The notes: generated by a model not told the origin, from the sequence alone. A stretch of 64,000 nt of DNA from Eutypella sp. D-1 (GCA_023313575.1 JAJTTP010000014.1:62001-126000); one strand, 5' to 3'. Counted from the first letter of the stretch, positions 1 to 12,805 are shown. A program made the numbers and translations.

Positions 1-1083
1 GGAAGCCGGGGGAGATTTAAGGGATTCATTGAAATAGTAGTGACTAGTTAGTGACTATAAACGTGTTGTTTCTATATTTTCTTGGCATTCGCTGTGCATT
101 TGCTGTCGTCATGGTCTTCCACTCAGGTAGTATACACCCAGAGGAACAACGTACCTAGCTTTTGATAACTTACAAGTGCATATAGGTAGTAAGCTTTGCT
201 CGTCCTCTGAATGTCCCTGATTGTTCTTTTTTTGCAACTGACAGAAACCTAGAAGACCTACCCCCTTATAAGAGAGGGGCATATTGTCTGGCCCGGGAAT
301 TATACGTGGATGGTTGGCCGTGCTGATTCCTTGCAAATTATCAAAGTCTCGAGGTCTTCTGGATACCATTGACATGATCATAGAGACCACTGTTCTCTAT
401 CACATGTTTTACACTTCACAATGAGGTAGGGAGCCACTGGAGAGACAGCTAGTACCTAGGTACATATGTACCTATTGAGGGCTATCTCTTCAATGTATTT
501 GCATCTAAGGGCAGTATCAAGGTATCAAGTATAGTTATATGTATTTATACGGCTGTATGTATGAAGTAGCTACGTAGAAATTCTGGCCAATAAAAACACT
601 AGATGCTAGGCGCATCTTTAGACTAGCATCCCCACCTGCAACTACTTAGGTACCTAACTAACGAACTAGAACCTTAAGCTACCCTGCCTGGCCTACAGCA
701 GTGGAATTTCCGTTTTCCATCAAACCAAAACATCAAATGATTCCAGAAGACATCACCACAAGCACAAGCACGCGCACGTACGAAGTCCAGGAGTGTTCGA
801 TAATTTATAGAACCCCCCCCGTCTCGGCCCCCCCGCCTCGGTCGCGCATTATATACGAATATTCAATTCTCAGCCTTAATCCCTAGGTTCTTTGGTAGTG
901 GAACATTTGATCTTCTCTTATCTCGGCAATCTGTCGCGTCACTACTTCGTCCATCGTCCATCCATCCCTTGATACAGCCTCACAGCCTTCCAAGTTTGTG
1001 GTTTGTTGCGATACATCGACAACCTGTCTGTATCCAAGTTCCGAGTCCGAGTACACGTCCGTATCTGGACACCATCAGACAAG
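1..1083. other. Intergenic, 5' flank of RSC7
   Basis: No reading frame here has recognisable protein character or splice-consistent extension. It holds a TACCTAGGTA-type palindrome near 453 and another TAGGTACCTA near 648, part of a motif scattered through the window's intergenic DNA. The last 200 nt before the RSC7 start codon are probably its promoter and 5' leader. Confidence 0.5.
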
Positions 1084-2854
1084 ATGCCTCGTCGACCCAG
1101 TCGTGCTGCTGCTAAGCGCGCTGCTACGAAACTTGGTAAGTTCTAAAAGGCGCCGAAGAGTTGTGTGATTACGTATGGTTGTGGTTATGGTTATGTATGA
1201 TTATACCGGCTAACCATTCCCCTCCTCTCTCCTTTTTTTTTTCTACTATTATAGAAGTGACACCAAAATCCTTTGAGATGATCGAGGATGAAACGATTCG
1301 AAATGCCGATGCAGATGATGATAATGGAAACGACGAAGCTGCCAATGGCTCCGGCCCGGATCCCGAGCCGCAAGCAGAGGAAGACGGTGATGATAATGCC
1401 AACGAGGAAAACCAGGAATCAGATAATGCTTCTGCCAAGTCACCTTCGCCTCCTCCACAACCAGTGATTCGTAGGAGACGCTTAGGCAGACCACCCAAGA
1501 ACCGTCCTCCCGATTGGGATACTCTGCCCATCGAACACCCCCCGCGTGATCCCAACGATACCCCTAGACGTCGCGGAAGAGGTGGTTGGAGAGGCCGAGG
1601 TGGTCGTAAGGGTGTCTCTGCTCAACCTACTCAGCAATTGGTAGACAAGGAAGGCACCATGGTTGATATTGTCGACGACGAGCTCGCCTTACCCGAGGAT
1701 CCCGAGGGTGAGACCAAGGTCGACAAGATGGGCAACCTACAGGGTGATCGCGAGTATCGATGCCGCACCTTCAAGGTCATCGGTCGTGGCGAGCGCCTCT
1801 ACATGTTGTCCACAGAACCCGCCCGCTGCGTCGGCTTCCGCGATTCCTACCTCTTCTTCACCAAGCACAAGCGCCTCTACAAGATCATCGTCGACGAAGA
1901 GGAGAAGCGCGACATGATCGAGCGCGAAATCATCCCTCACTCCTACAAGGGCCGTGCTATAGGAATTGTCACGGCCCGATCAGTATTCCGCGAGTTCGGA
2001 TCCCTGATCGTTGTGGGCGGTCGCAGGATCGTGGATGATTACGAGGTCGCGAAGGCCCGCGCCGAAGGCGTCGTCGAGGGCGAGCTGGCCGACCCCAACG
2101 ATAAGTACGTCGAGGGTGAAGAGTACAACAAGAATCAGTACGTCGCCTGGCACGGTGCTAGTGCCGTCTACCACTCCGGCGCTCCCTCTGTGCCTGCCCA
2201 GAGTGGCAAGGTTGATCTGAAGAAGCGACGCGTCAACGTGAATGACGTCAACTGGCAATTCGAACACGCTCGCGAAGCAAGGTACGTCCTTTACGCGCTC
2301 CCTCCCTTTAGGGCCTCTGCCTATACTATACGAGAGAGAGTGTCAACTAACCCGCCACCTATAGCCGCTTCAACTCCGAACTGGCCATCTACCGTCTCAA
2401 CAACCAAGCAGGCGTCTACGACATCCATACAAACATGATGCAGTACCCAGCCAATACGCAGCCTACACGTGTAAGGATCGAGCAGGTCAAGGACTCAACA
2501 GCAGCGGCGGCGGCCGCCACCGCCGAGAATAGCGCGCGCTTCCCGCCCCTCGACCCCAAGATCCCGCGCAACTTCAAGGTCATCGACACGTACATGGAGA
2601 CGCCGCCCGCCGGCATCTCGCCAGCGGCCACGGAACAGCGCGAGGTCCCCGGTTTCCTGGCCGAGTTCCAGGGCCTCGGTGCCGTATCCGACGATATCCG
2701 CGATCTGCTCCCGCCCGAGTGCAAGGCCGCGTTCGATCAGGCCCTCGCGAACGAGAACCAGTGGAAGGCTAAGTGGGGCACCGAGAGCGAGTGCGCGCAC
2801 CGCCGCCCGCCTATTATTGATGCTGCTATTGTGCCTTATAGCAAGAACGTCTGA
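1084..2854 (+). CDS. NPL6: RSC7/NPL6-family chromatin remodelling complex subunit
   Basis: Three exons, join(1084..1135,1255..2281,2365..2854), give 522 residues. The first exon is a short basic stretch (MPRRPSRAAAKRAA) joined in phase to an acidic, Asp/Glu/Asn-rich region. Next come an AT-hook-like GRPPK and an RGRGG patch (about residues 80-150), both suggesting DNA contact. From about residue 183 the protein is the conserved RSC7 core (CRTFKVIGRGERLYML, GFRDSYLFFTKHKRLYK, SYKGRAIGIVTARS). The C-terminal exon contains NNQAGVYDIHTN and a long helical tail. The family belongs to the RSC and SWI/SNF-type nucleosome remodelers in the nucleus. The start was chosen because the upstream exon splices in phase (GTAAGT ... 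ATAG) and gives a basic N-terminus. Housekeeping gene; no sign of disruption. Confidence 0.9.
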
Positions 2855-4316
2855 TCCGATCGTGTCTTTTCCCGTCGTTGTGGCTCTTTGTTACCTTTTA
2901 GCAAAGGAGGTCAGGTCCCAAGCTCGATTTAAATATTGGGCCCCGTCGAATAACTTGGATGCTCAACTTAAGGGTAGGACTACTACAAGTTGCTCTTAAT
3001 CATGCACATCAGCAAACCACCGAAGCAATGCAATACGCTGGGGGGAAGGTGGAAACTAGGCGTTTAATTGGCTTGGCTTTTTGAGAAAGAAAAAAGATGC
3101 TCGGATTAGGTAAGGGGTATTCAGGCATCTAGAGATACCATGATTTTATGTTTTTTGCTTCTACCCTTTTTTTTGGACCTAGAGTAGGCCAAAGCGGAGG
3201 GAGGTAGGGTCAAACACAATGTAAGGTAGTGGTAGAAAGATAAGCATGGCTTGTATCTTAATGGAACTATTTGCGAATGGCTTCGCTATTTGTTGCCTAC
3301 TTTGCTTACGATAATTCCGCTGCTCCTGCTACATCCAATTAGCTTAACTTCAATGCGGTGGTTCTCGGAATTATAATGGGAATTGTAGAGACCGCGCGGG
3401 TTACGTAGGACATCGTGGGGTTTGATCAATGTAATCAGTTTGAGAACTCCGAGCTCGCTCATCCCCCTTTACCAAGGCCTGATGTTAAAGGCGTAGTTAA
3501 ATGATGTTTTTCTTTTTCTTTTTCTTTTTCTTTCCCCAATACGAACGATCCAAAAAGGGACCTGCTGCGACCGTCTTCATAGTAGTACACGATCGTTAGT
3601 TTCCTATCAGGCCCATTCTAGACTCGAGGGAGGACTGTGTGTTTGCGGCTCGGGGCGCATGGATTCACGTTCCGGATTCCGGGGATGTTACTCCAGCTTC
3701 TCGTCGCGCTGGACCAATGCCCAGGAGCCACGTCGGAATGCAGCCAGTGAGAAGTGATAGATCTCGGTCAGGGGGACACAGAAAAATAGGGGGGTCAATG
3801 TGGTCCGCAATGCAATACCTAGGTAGTTATATGTAGGAACCGGTCAGCTGCCGGTGCGGTCAGAAGGGCTCCGGCGGACCCGGCTCGTAGCCCGTCATTT
3901 GTCAACAGGGCCCCTTATCAGCGGGAAAAGGTGGATCGTCAAGGTAGGGACTCAACCATCAAGGTTCGGTTAAAGTTCGGTTCTGCGGTTTAGTTTTTCT
4001 TTTGGTAATGTGACGTACGAGCTTACAGCATTAAGGTGTGCAAGAAGTCCATCTAGAACCGGGTCTATGACATGATCCCAGTGCAAAACCTCCTCCCCGA
4101 TATCGTGGAGGTTGCCCCGATGTCGTAATATAAGGGTCTTGACGATGGTTGGCCATCCAAAACTCCACGATGTCCCCACCACCGATCCAAATAAATATAT
4201 GTCTATCCGTTCACGCCAGTAAAGGATTCTTCACCGTGGCGAAACCCATCCTGACCGCTACCTTGTCGTGGAGTTGTTGAACCTTCAAAGCAACGACAAC
4301 CAAGGATAACGGAAAC
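2855..4316. other. Intergenic, RSC7 to MFS transporter
   Basis: No supported gene. It contains a (TTTTTC)n pyrimidine tract around 3508-3533 and a TACCTAGGTA palindrome near 3817. The final part is the MFS promoter region. Confidence 0.5.
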
Positions 4317-6350
4317 ATGCAGTTTATTTCTGAGCACACGCCGCGAAAGGATGAATCACACGATGCTACCGGCACGGTGATATCTCAGACCAATTTGGAA
4401 AAGGGCGGCGGCCTTGATACCGATCCCTGCTCATCCGGCGTCTATTCGCCTGATCCCTTGCTGGCTACCGCCCATCGTGAACATGGACTCGTCGACCGCA
4501 AGTTGTTGACCAAGGTTCTGAAGCAGAGCCAACTGCCGAGACCGTCGCACGATATCACGGAGCGGGAAGAGGTTCTACCCGACCCGGTACTAGAGCTCGC
4601 GGCAATCCACAGCCGCCGAGCCGAAAGCGTCGCGGGTCGCCGGCCCTCGAATGGTGCCGGCGGTTTCGAGGATGAGAGCGGAAGCCCCACGGAGCCCATG
4701 TCGCAGGGCGTGCCGCCCGAGCTCCCGAACCTGCTCGCGGAGATCATCTTCGTGGCCGTCTGCTCGGCGGGACAGGTGGTGTTCTCGCTGACGTACGGTC
4801 ACGCCACCGTCGTGCAATCCCCCCTGCGCGACGCGCTGGGGATCGAGGCGGCGCAGACGCCGTGGCTACTGGGCTCGTCGCTGCTAGCGAGCGGTCTCTC
4901 CGTCATCATCGCGGGCTCGCTGGCGGACCTGGCAGCGCCGAAACTGCTCATGGTCGGCGCGTTCCTGTGGCAGGCGGTGTGGAACGGCGTCATTGCGGGC
5001 GCGATCCGGCCGGAGCTGAAAGTCCTGTTTTTCGTCGCGCGCGCGATGCAAGGGCTCTCGGTCGGCATACTCGTGTCCGCCTCCATGAGCATCCTCGGCC
5101 GCGTCTACAACCCGGGCATCCGCAAGACGCGCGTCTTCTCCGCCATGGCCGGCGCCTCGCCCCTCGGCTTCTGGATCGGCTGCCTGCAAGGGGGTGCGCT
5201 CGGCGCCGCGCACCTGCCCTGGATCTTCGGCTCCACCGCCGTCTTCCTCGGCTTGTGCGCCCTCGCTGCCCAGCTGACCCTGCCGGACTTGAGCCCCGCG
5301 AAGGATAGCATGGACTCCGATGCCCCCTCGCTGAAACAGTTCGACTACCTCGGGGCTGCATTGGCATCCGTGGGATGTGGTAAGTTTGATTCGGTCGTTC
5401 GAGTCACCTCCTCCGCTGAAGAGCCGCTGCTACCACCCCTCTGCGTTTTAATATCCAACCGCCAGATAAAAACTCTCATGAACTCAAATTCTAACGTATC
5501 GAATCTCAGCTCTTGTACTTTTCGGTCTCACGCAGGGCTCTTCAGTCCAATGGAACCCGTACACGTATTCGCTCATCATCGTGGGCTGTCTCCTATTCGC
5601 CGCGTTCTCCTACGTCGAGCGCCGGGTCGCGCGGCCGCTGATCCCGAACGGCCTCTGGAAAACGCCCGGGTTCGTCGCGCTGCTGGTCGCGTACTTCCTC
5701 GGCTTCGGCGGCTTTTGTGAGTTATCCCCGCTCATCAATTCCCCTTGCCAACCCCAGGTGCCGTGTACTGATATATCTCTATAGCCGGGGCGTGGCAGTT
5801 CTACGCGATCCAGTTCTGGCAACGCTACCAAGGAGCGTCCACGCTCAAAGTGGCGCTGTACTTCCTCCCGAACGGCATCGTGGGCGTGTTGGCGGCGTTC
5901 ATCGTGTCCAAGACCCTGCACGTGTTTCCCGGCCACTGGATATTCGTCGCCAGCATGGTGTGCTTCGCGATGGGCCCCGCCTTCTTCCTGCCGCAGACGC
6001 CGACGACCTCGTACTGGGCGCTGTCGATGCCGGGAGTCGCACTGGCTACGTTTGGCCCCGACATGAGCTTTGCTGCTGCCGCTATCTTCATCACCTCCAG
6101 CGTGCCCCGCTCCTACCAGGGCTCCGCCGGCGCCCTGCTCGTCACCGTCCAGAACCTGACTTCTGCTATCATGACCTCCGTCTCCGATACCATTGGCGTT
6201 AAGGTCGACCGCCTCCCTACCGGCGAGATCGGGCTCGACGGTCTGAGGGCGATCTGGTGGTTTGGGTTGGCGTCGGCCCTGACGGGGGCATTGATCACGG
6301 CGATCTTCGTGCGGATTCCTAAGGCGGAGGAGAAAGAGCATGTTCTATAA
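4317..6350 (+). CDS. Major facilitator superfamily transporter (DHA2/drug-resistance type)
   Basis: Three exons, join(4317..5379,5510..5716,5785..6350), give 611 residues. Phase is kept across both introns (VGC|ALVLFGLTQG and FGGF|SGAWQFYAIQFW). Residues 1-140 are hydrophilic and probably cytosolic. The rest has about 12-14 hydrophobic helices, including GSSLLASGLSVIIAGSLAD, the loop FVARAMQGLSVGILVS and the late segment PGVALATFGPDMSFAAAAIF. The layout and the single QGSSVQWNPYTY loop recall fungal DHA2 (aminotriazole/multidrug) proton antiporters. The substrate cannot be told. It lies 12 kb from the terpene cluster with unrelated genes between, so a role in exporting that product is only a possibility. 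Confidence 0.85.
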
Positions 6351-7418
6351 TCTGGGTGTTTATACGAGAAATTTATTTCGGGCCATGAGAGATGTGGATC
6401 TATTCTAATATATTATCACGCTTAGAAGATCGTAGCATATCGTGCGATGGGAAAGACGTAGATTGGCATGAAAGATCAAGACGATCTCTAATTACAGAAT
6501 CAGGGGGGTTTGCCCCTACCTGTATATATCCTCACGATCCCCGGAGTTAAGGTGATGTGATCAACAATTTATCCGACATTTTCCCTTTGTAGAATGGCCC
6601 TTACTCAGTAAGGCTCAGCTGTCCGCAACATCTATTGTCGCAACCAAAAAAGGTTGATACTTTGGGCCATTTTAGGCCCTGCTACGACTCTGGGAGGAGG
6701 AAGTGAAAGAAAGGAATCTCCTCAACCTAGGCCCGGGTGCTCCTTTTGAAGGTGCCCAGAGTAGGCCCATATAGGGCCCACATACTGGATGCGACATCTA
6801 TCCTATCCTATCCAGCGGTTGTGGCAGCCCTGGTGGCAGCCTTGGTGGCTATTCTATGCAGCCTATGCAGCCTATGTAACCTATCGAAACGAAAATGAAG
6901 ACAATCTTTGTGCTACCGCCCACGGCAGCCTCACCTATATTAGATTTAATCGGCACATTTAATCCTGAAAGTTACACGCTGCGGCGCAGCCGCAGTAGTG
7001 TGGTCATGTCCTGCGTTGGAATCGAGTCCTAAGTGGTGAGGTATTGGTTCTTGTGCCAATTATGTAGTTTCAAGTATGCAGGACATATGCTGTGAGACAT
7101 ACTTTTTATAGTTCTTTTCGTATCATACGAAAATAAATGCGCCTAATCATGTTATCTATATGTTCTTTTTATATTTTATGTGGTGGCTGAGTACCCTCCG
7201 CTTGCCTCGCCTTTGGGCGTTGATCATTGTGCTATTCTTCTATATAGCATGCCATTGCCTGGCAACCCCCTTGAACTAAACTATCCTCTTCCATCTTATC
7301 TCACCACATTGTTGCAGTGTCAATTTCAAGTGCCAAGGTTGATCTTCTGTCATTGCCCTAAAGAGAAAAAGCCGAGCCAAGTTACCTGAAGGGAGATAAA
7401 CCCGTCCTTATGTGATTC
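6351..7418. other. Intergenic, MFS to DUF3433 gene
   Basis: No supported gene. Around 6820-6885 are imperfect short repeats built on GTGGCAGCC and TATGCAGCC, and around 6977-6996 a GCGGC-GCA-GCCGC inverted repeat. The rest shows nothing recognisable. Confidence 0.45.
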
Positions 7419-10400
7419 ATGCCGCCCGCAACAGTATTTCCAATGGCGGCCCAACATTTCGAGAATCATGAATATCAGTCGGTCCGCTCGGAGGACCTGG
7501 AACCAGACGTTGCACCTCATGAAAACGTTGATATGCCGACTCCTGATTTAAAAGATCTGCCAATGCAGTGGCGACCGTTCTACTTGCGCCGAACCGTTTT
7601 ACTCGGATTCGTCTCTGTCTTTGTTTCAATTGCTGTTGCCATTGAGAGTCTCCTTGCCGTTTCGAATCGAGATCATGGTCTCGCTACCAGCACTTCGTCG
7701 GTACACTATCTTTGGACCTACGGACCGACCGCCTTTCTCACCGGTCTGGCCGCCCTGTGGGCTCGTACCGAGTATCAGAGCCAGATGATAGCCCCTTGGA
7801 ATCGTCTATCGCAGAAAATGGCACCTGCTTCTGATTCGCTGCTACTCAATTACATATTCCAATCCTTACCATTTGCCATTCTTAATTCCCTGCGCAAAAG
7901 GGACTTCGTTGTATCCATTGCCCGTATTGTATCGATTATTCTTAAAATTGTGATCACCCTATCGACAGGCCTTATATCCCTCTCGCTAACCACCGTCACT
8001 CATACCTCTTATCCTATGGTGCTCCAAGACAAATTCGTTGACAGTAACGCCAGGCTCACAACTACCGGCAACCTTGCCGCGTATATGCTGCAAGGTCTAG
8101 CATCTCGGGATCTGACGCTACCAGATGGAATATCCAGAGACTACGCATTTCAGTCTGTGAAATCGAACCTGCCCAACATTGCAGAGACTCGAGTTACTGT
8201 TGATGGATTGATCAATTGGCTTGACTGCCCCCCTGTTGAGTTGCGCTTAGTAGGAGTTAAAATACCCTATCCGTCCATGGGCTTTAATATCACTATGTCA
8301 TCTCCTGGCTGTAATGCGAGACTACCAAGTCTCTCAGAAGTATTAGTAGGATTTGAGGGACCGGGGCGTAACTCTACGCTGTTTGCAAGGTTTCAGCAGA
8401 TTCAATGTGACGGAGCTGCAGGCGATATTGGAAAACGAGTTCTGGTGATGGTCGGCAACGTGACCCCGTTCACGGATTACTCCCGGAACATCACAATCTA
8501 CGACGGCTCCACGATGAATCCCACGTCTTGGATTCTTAGCAAAGCAACTGCGTTGATTTGTGAACCACGCTTTACCATTAATACAGTTGAAGTCATCCGG
8601 AACGGTACGCAGACGAAGTCTGTAGTTCCTGCACCAGGAGCGCCTAAAAACAGAACAATTCACTCCGTTACAGCATGGAGCATAATGGAAGCACAGTTTG
8701 AGGTTGCCCGCGAAAGCTACGTAGCATCAAGTCTAAATCCCTACGGACATTCGATTAACGTCTCGACGATCTCTATAGACGTAGACCCTTCCATGGAATT
8801 GGCGTTCAAATACCGACATGGGTCGGAGTCCAAAGCCATCGACCTCTTCGACCCCGAAGTTTTATATCAGACTGCTGCGGGTTATTATCAACAAATTGGC
8901 GCAATCATCGCTAAGCAATCTTTGCTGGTGCCAGAACCAGTGGATATCATAGGCTCTGCTATGATGAGCAGAAATCGACTCATTGTGAGCCCTTGGATTG
9001 CTCACGGGATGGCCGGATTAGTCACTGTCGCCTCCCTTCTCACGACAACTGTACTCTTCATGGTTCCAACTAAGGGGCAACTACCCCGCAGCCCAACTGG
9101 TTTTATTAATCTTGTCTCACTCTTCCTGTACAGCCGTGGACTCGTTGCACAGTTGCGTTATGCGGGAGCGTCAGACAACGAACATCTCGCCCAGCTTCTT
9201 AACCCGTCCACATTTCAGTGTAACGAAGCCGTCACCACTGGTCTTGATTTTAGATAACAAAGGGCGTAGAAGGGTAAATACTTAGATTGATCGCTGGCTA
9301 GCTAAAAGAGAGACTATCTAGATGGGAGCGATCCCATACCCTTTATATATGAGGAAAGGCGATCCCCTACACCTTGGATCGATAACCAGGGTCCAGTCGA
9401 TCCACCCACGTGACCGTGCGTTATCAGTGGGGCTCCTTTACCCTGGAATGAGTGGTTTGTAACATTCAGTCACAATTTGGATACGATTGTTTTTCCAATC
9501 AAGTTCAATTCTGCGTTATTGGCAAAGGAAGTGAAGAGGGCGGGAGTCCCAATCTACTTCATCAGATCAGCTCAAAGATTGTCCGTCCTTTTGCTCTCCA
9601 TCCCGTCTTTCGCCTGGTTCTCTGCCTCGGTGTTATAGGCCTGATGATTACTTTAGAGTGGCTTTTACAGAAGTCAAACCTCGAAGACGGCCTTGGCGGC
9701 ATTGATAATAACGCCTATATACACTATACGTGGACCGCAATTCCGGCGTTAGGGTTCGGAGCTCTAGCCATGGCTTTCTCAGCCGTAGACTTTCAAACCA
9801 GAGCTTTCAACCCGTATATTGCGTTGAAGGGGCATGTGCCGGGTCGCATTTTTTGTCAACTTGAGTTTCTCGATATGACTATCCCTGTCGCTATGTACCG
9901 ACAGATCAAACTTAGAATGCTCTGGAGTCTCGCTACTACGACGGCCTTCCTCGTGGCATCTTTATTCTCCACCTTCTCATCATCACTCTTTCAAGAATCA
10001 CTTATACCATTCGAAGGTTCTTTGATTCTTCAATCAAACCAGTCTTTTCTCGACGATGACATTACGTATGCAGAAATTCCCTACCAAATCTCATCCCTGA
10101 TATTTGAAAGCAACTATTCCTTTCCTCGTTTTACCTATAACAATCTGGCCTTTCCGGAACTCGTCCCCGTTCCACCTTTCTCGTCCAGTTCTACCCTCCA
10201 TGCATCTGCAGTTTCCATATCAGCAGTGATCCCGGCAATTCGTGAGCGAATGGATTGCCGCTCGTACGACTATGCCCAGATCCATACGAATCTCACTTTG
10301 AACTATACCGATTCCTGGGAAAACAATCCCCTTAAGGTTACGATTGGCTCGGACAATAGTTTTAATAGCACTCTCTCGATGCAGACTTTCGCTAATATGA

Positions 10401-11323
10401 CTTACTTCGGCCAAAAGGGTGGGAGAATTGACAGTGAACATATAGCATACGTCTGGGGCAAGATCGATTATACTGCCAGCCCAATTGTACAGCACATTGC
10501 GGCCGTGGGCTGCAAAGTAACGTTTGAGTGCGTTGACGTCAACACCACCTTTGATGGCATCGAACTTGAACTCGATTTGCAGAACCCACCCCAGCCTCTC
10601 GAGATGACCGTACGAAACACAACAGTCATCGATGGCCAATTGATTGACTTCTATGATGAAGAGGCGCTTCTTGCCCAAATGGACGTTAGTCCGCAAAATC
10701 TGGATGCCTTTTTCGCTATACTCGTCACATCTCGTTGGGCCGTCCCAATTTCGGCCTTAGGCGACCCATCCGCAGACGCTAAGGTTATAGATGCTATCAA
10801 ATTCCAACACGGCATCATCCGAGCACAGCTGCTCGCATCTAATCTCGTGCCCGCCAACGAGACCAACGCCACTCTCGCAGCGCCTATCAAGCCCGGCGCC
10901 AATGATGCTCAACCTTTATATAATGCCACCGTCTCTGCCGTAGGACAGCGTCGCGTTACTCAGGATGCAGCGTCGACACATATCCTTGTAGCATTAATGG
11001 CCACGACGCTAGTGCTTTTCGTGGTAGGATGGCTCACCAGCCCAGCCACCGACGTGCTACCATACAGTTCAACCTCCATTGCATCGGTACTGGCGCTTTT
11101 GGCAGGTGGGAACATCTTTGATCGGCTACCGAGCGATACGAAGCTGGAGTCTCCCGAAGATATTATTGAGGCCTTGGGCGGCCGGGAGACATGGTTCTGG
11201 ATTGGGTGGGGGACCCTGCCGGACGAAGAGGGAAGGGCAATGGGTGGAGAAAACGAAGGCGGCGTTAGTCGATTTGGGATTTTTGTCCTTAATAAGGAGG
11301 AAATGGAGCTTGCACGGAAGTAG
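7419..11323 (+). CDS. DUF3433 tandem-domain membrane protein
   Basis: Read raw, this locus looks like two genes of about 612 and 620 codons. A GTAACG donor at 9220 and a CAAG acceptor at 9503 are phase-matched (..STFQ|FQFCVIGK..). The model join(7419..9219,9504..11323) then encodes 1206 residues, the usual length of fungal proteins with two DUF3433 domains. Domain 1 begins near residue 48 (WRPFYLRRTVLLGF ... IESLL) and domain 2 near residue 635 (RPFALHPVFRLVLCLG ... LEWLLQKSN). Each domain has N-terminal helices, a large N-glycosylation-rich extracellular region (many N-x-S/T) and a C-terminal helix (LVTVASLLTTTVLFMVP; ILVALMATTLVLFVVGWL). It is probably a plasma- or endomembrane protein of unknown function. 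The alternative is a real split gene disrupted by a repeat: the intron carries one. Confidence 0.75.
9220..9413 (+). repeat. Dispersed repeat B, copy 1 (inside DUF3433 intron)
   Basis: About 190 nt beginning GTAACGAAGCCGTCACC match 12864-13050 with scattered substitutions and small indels. The match begins at the putative intron donor of the DUF3433 gene. Confidence 0.7.
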
Positions 11324-11357
11324 AACACTATAGAAGGGACTAAAAGATAGATACTTT

Positions 11358-11424
11358 ATATGTCCTCGTTTGATGAAGGTACGAGGCACTGGAGTAAGAC
11401 GAAAGGTTATTATTCGATTTTCTC
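11358..11424 (+). repeat. Dispersed repeat A, copy 1
   Basis: Just downstream of the DUF3433 stop codon. The core (CCTCGTTT..GAAGGTACGA then ACTGGAGT..GGTTAT) recurs at 12740-12805 and, inverted, at 16381-16438. Confidence 0.7.
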
Positions 11425-12237
11425 CAAACAAAAGATATAAACGCAACTATACCGCAGTGTATATGGAGAGGGCTGGTACCTCAGCCTTGTGTGTAGGATG
11501 TTGCAGAAAATCGCATAACGTGTTGCATATTATTAAATAAGTTTACACTGCAAGAAACATCCTTACCGTGTTGGAGCCTTATAAATATACCTGTGGCTGC
11601 AGAATACGATCTTTATTCCATGTTGCCTAGTACGAAATTCTTAGGCCTGGGTACAGCTAAGCTAATACTGCTCTAACCTACATAAATATGTCCAGTAACG
11701 TTTCGAAATTTATTTCCGTCAAACAAGCAAAATTCAACGTTTACACACGTAAGGACCCACGAAGTGAGCGAGAAGCAGTTCAGTTACCGAGTTATCGAAA
11801 CCTTATAAATGCTACCATGCGTGGACCCATGAGATAATGAGTGGGAGCAATAGGACTGTTGATTGATGTTGTAGAAGGATAGTACATGGCCCATTGGCAG
11901 CCCAGTAGAAATAGCCCTTTGCACTGGGTGGCTCCTTCTAAATTCGTACCTGCCCCATCTCCATGACCCCACCAGCCCCCACTGCGGCCCGTACCGCCAG
12001 GCGCTAACACGGCCGCCTCAAATCTGAGAAGGGCCTATAAGTCATGTGTAACTAGATTTATCATTGAAGTACCCAGTAATGTAACAGAGCACATTCACAT
12101 GGCTCTTTCCACGCAGTATGGCTTCCTCATCATAGTTGTTGTCCATGTCCCCATTCCCATTGTGACCAGGACGCCCACCCCGGGCGCCAACAGATATACA
12201 CACGCCCACTCCCAGACCACAACCTACTAGCCGACAC
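11425..12237. other. Intergenic, DUF3433 gene to DUF4267 gene
   Basis: No supported gene. Short frames on the minus strand at 11.78-12.35 kb have no family character. The two flanking genes converge here. Confidence 0.45.
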
Positions 12238-12648
12238 TCAGCGAACCTCACGCTCACGGCCCGGCCCTTGAGTGAGCCCGAAGAACCCGGTAGACGCGAA
12301 AGCGAAGGAGCCAAAAAGGCGCACCCAAGCCCATCTATTATCACCATGGTTCCATACCACCATGAAATCGTTGATTCCGAGCCACGCCACGCCTGTCAAA
12401 AGAGTGTCGCACACGGCGTACTGGCGGCGCCAGTAAAAGTAGTGCATGAGGAGCCCGAGAAGTATAATGCGGCCCTGGCCGGCCTGCCAGACGGGCCAGG
12501 TCTCTGGCACGTCGGCAATATGAGGCGGCAACCCATAAAGCCCGATAACGTTGCTGGTTCCGCGGAGTGGGGTCAAAACAGCGCCCACGCAGTTTGCGAA
12601 GGCAAAGTAGAGTGCGGGGAGGTGGCGGACACTGAAATCCTGGAACAT
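12238..12648 (-). CDS. DUF4267-type small membrane protein
   Basis: A single frame of 136 residues with four hydrophobic segments. The core GQGRIILLGLLMHYFYWRRQ is the hallmark of fungal DUF4267 proteins; LYGLPPH precedes it and a C-terminal RLFGSFAFASTGFFGLTQG follows. Family members are about 130-150 residues, so the start at 12648 is adequate. The frame stays open upstream to a stop near 12725, next to repeat A copy 2, so an original 5' exon or leader may have been replaced by that repeat. Function unknown. Neighbours are repeat-rich and suggest no pathway. Confidence 0.65.
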   Translation of the reverse strand: MFQDFSVRHLPALYFAFANCVGAVLTPLRGTSNVIGLYGLPPHIADVPETWPVWQAGQGRIILLGLLMHYFYWRRQYAVCDTLLTGVAWLGINDFMVVWNHGDNRWAWVRLFGSFAFASTGFFGLTQGPGREREVR

Positions 12649-12739
12649 GATGGGCGTGTGCGCGTTTGTTTCAATGGAAGAGTAGAAAGTTGCAAAGAAC
12701 GCTGCGGAGAGAGGGTAATAGGGTGACTATGTGGGTTGA

Positions 12740-12805
12740 TATGCCCTCGTTTCTGAAGGTACGAAGTACTGGAGTGAAATAGAGGGTTATAGTGCCGATT
12801 TCTTT
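12740..12805 (+). repeat. Dispersed repeat A, copy 2
   Basis: Matches 11358-11424 (shared cores CCTCGTTT, GAAGGTACGA, ACTGGAGT). It is followed within 60 nt by repeat B copy 2. Confidence 0.7.

Noticed and set aside
4862..5367. Arg-rich long frames overlapping the MFS gene on both strands
   Set aside because: Shadows of a GC-rich coding exon; the MFS frame has clear membrane helices.
9452..9503. Separate start of a second DUF3433 gene
   Set aside because: No ATG begins this stretch, and it is better explained as the end of the 284-nt intron.
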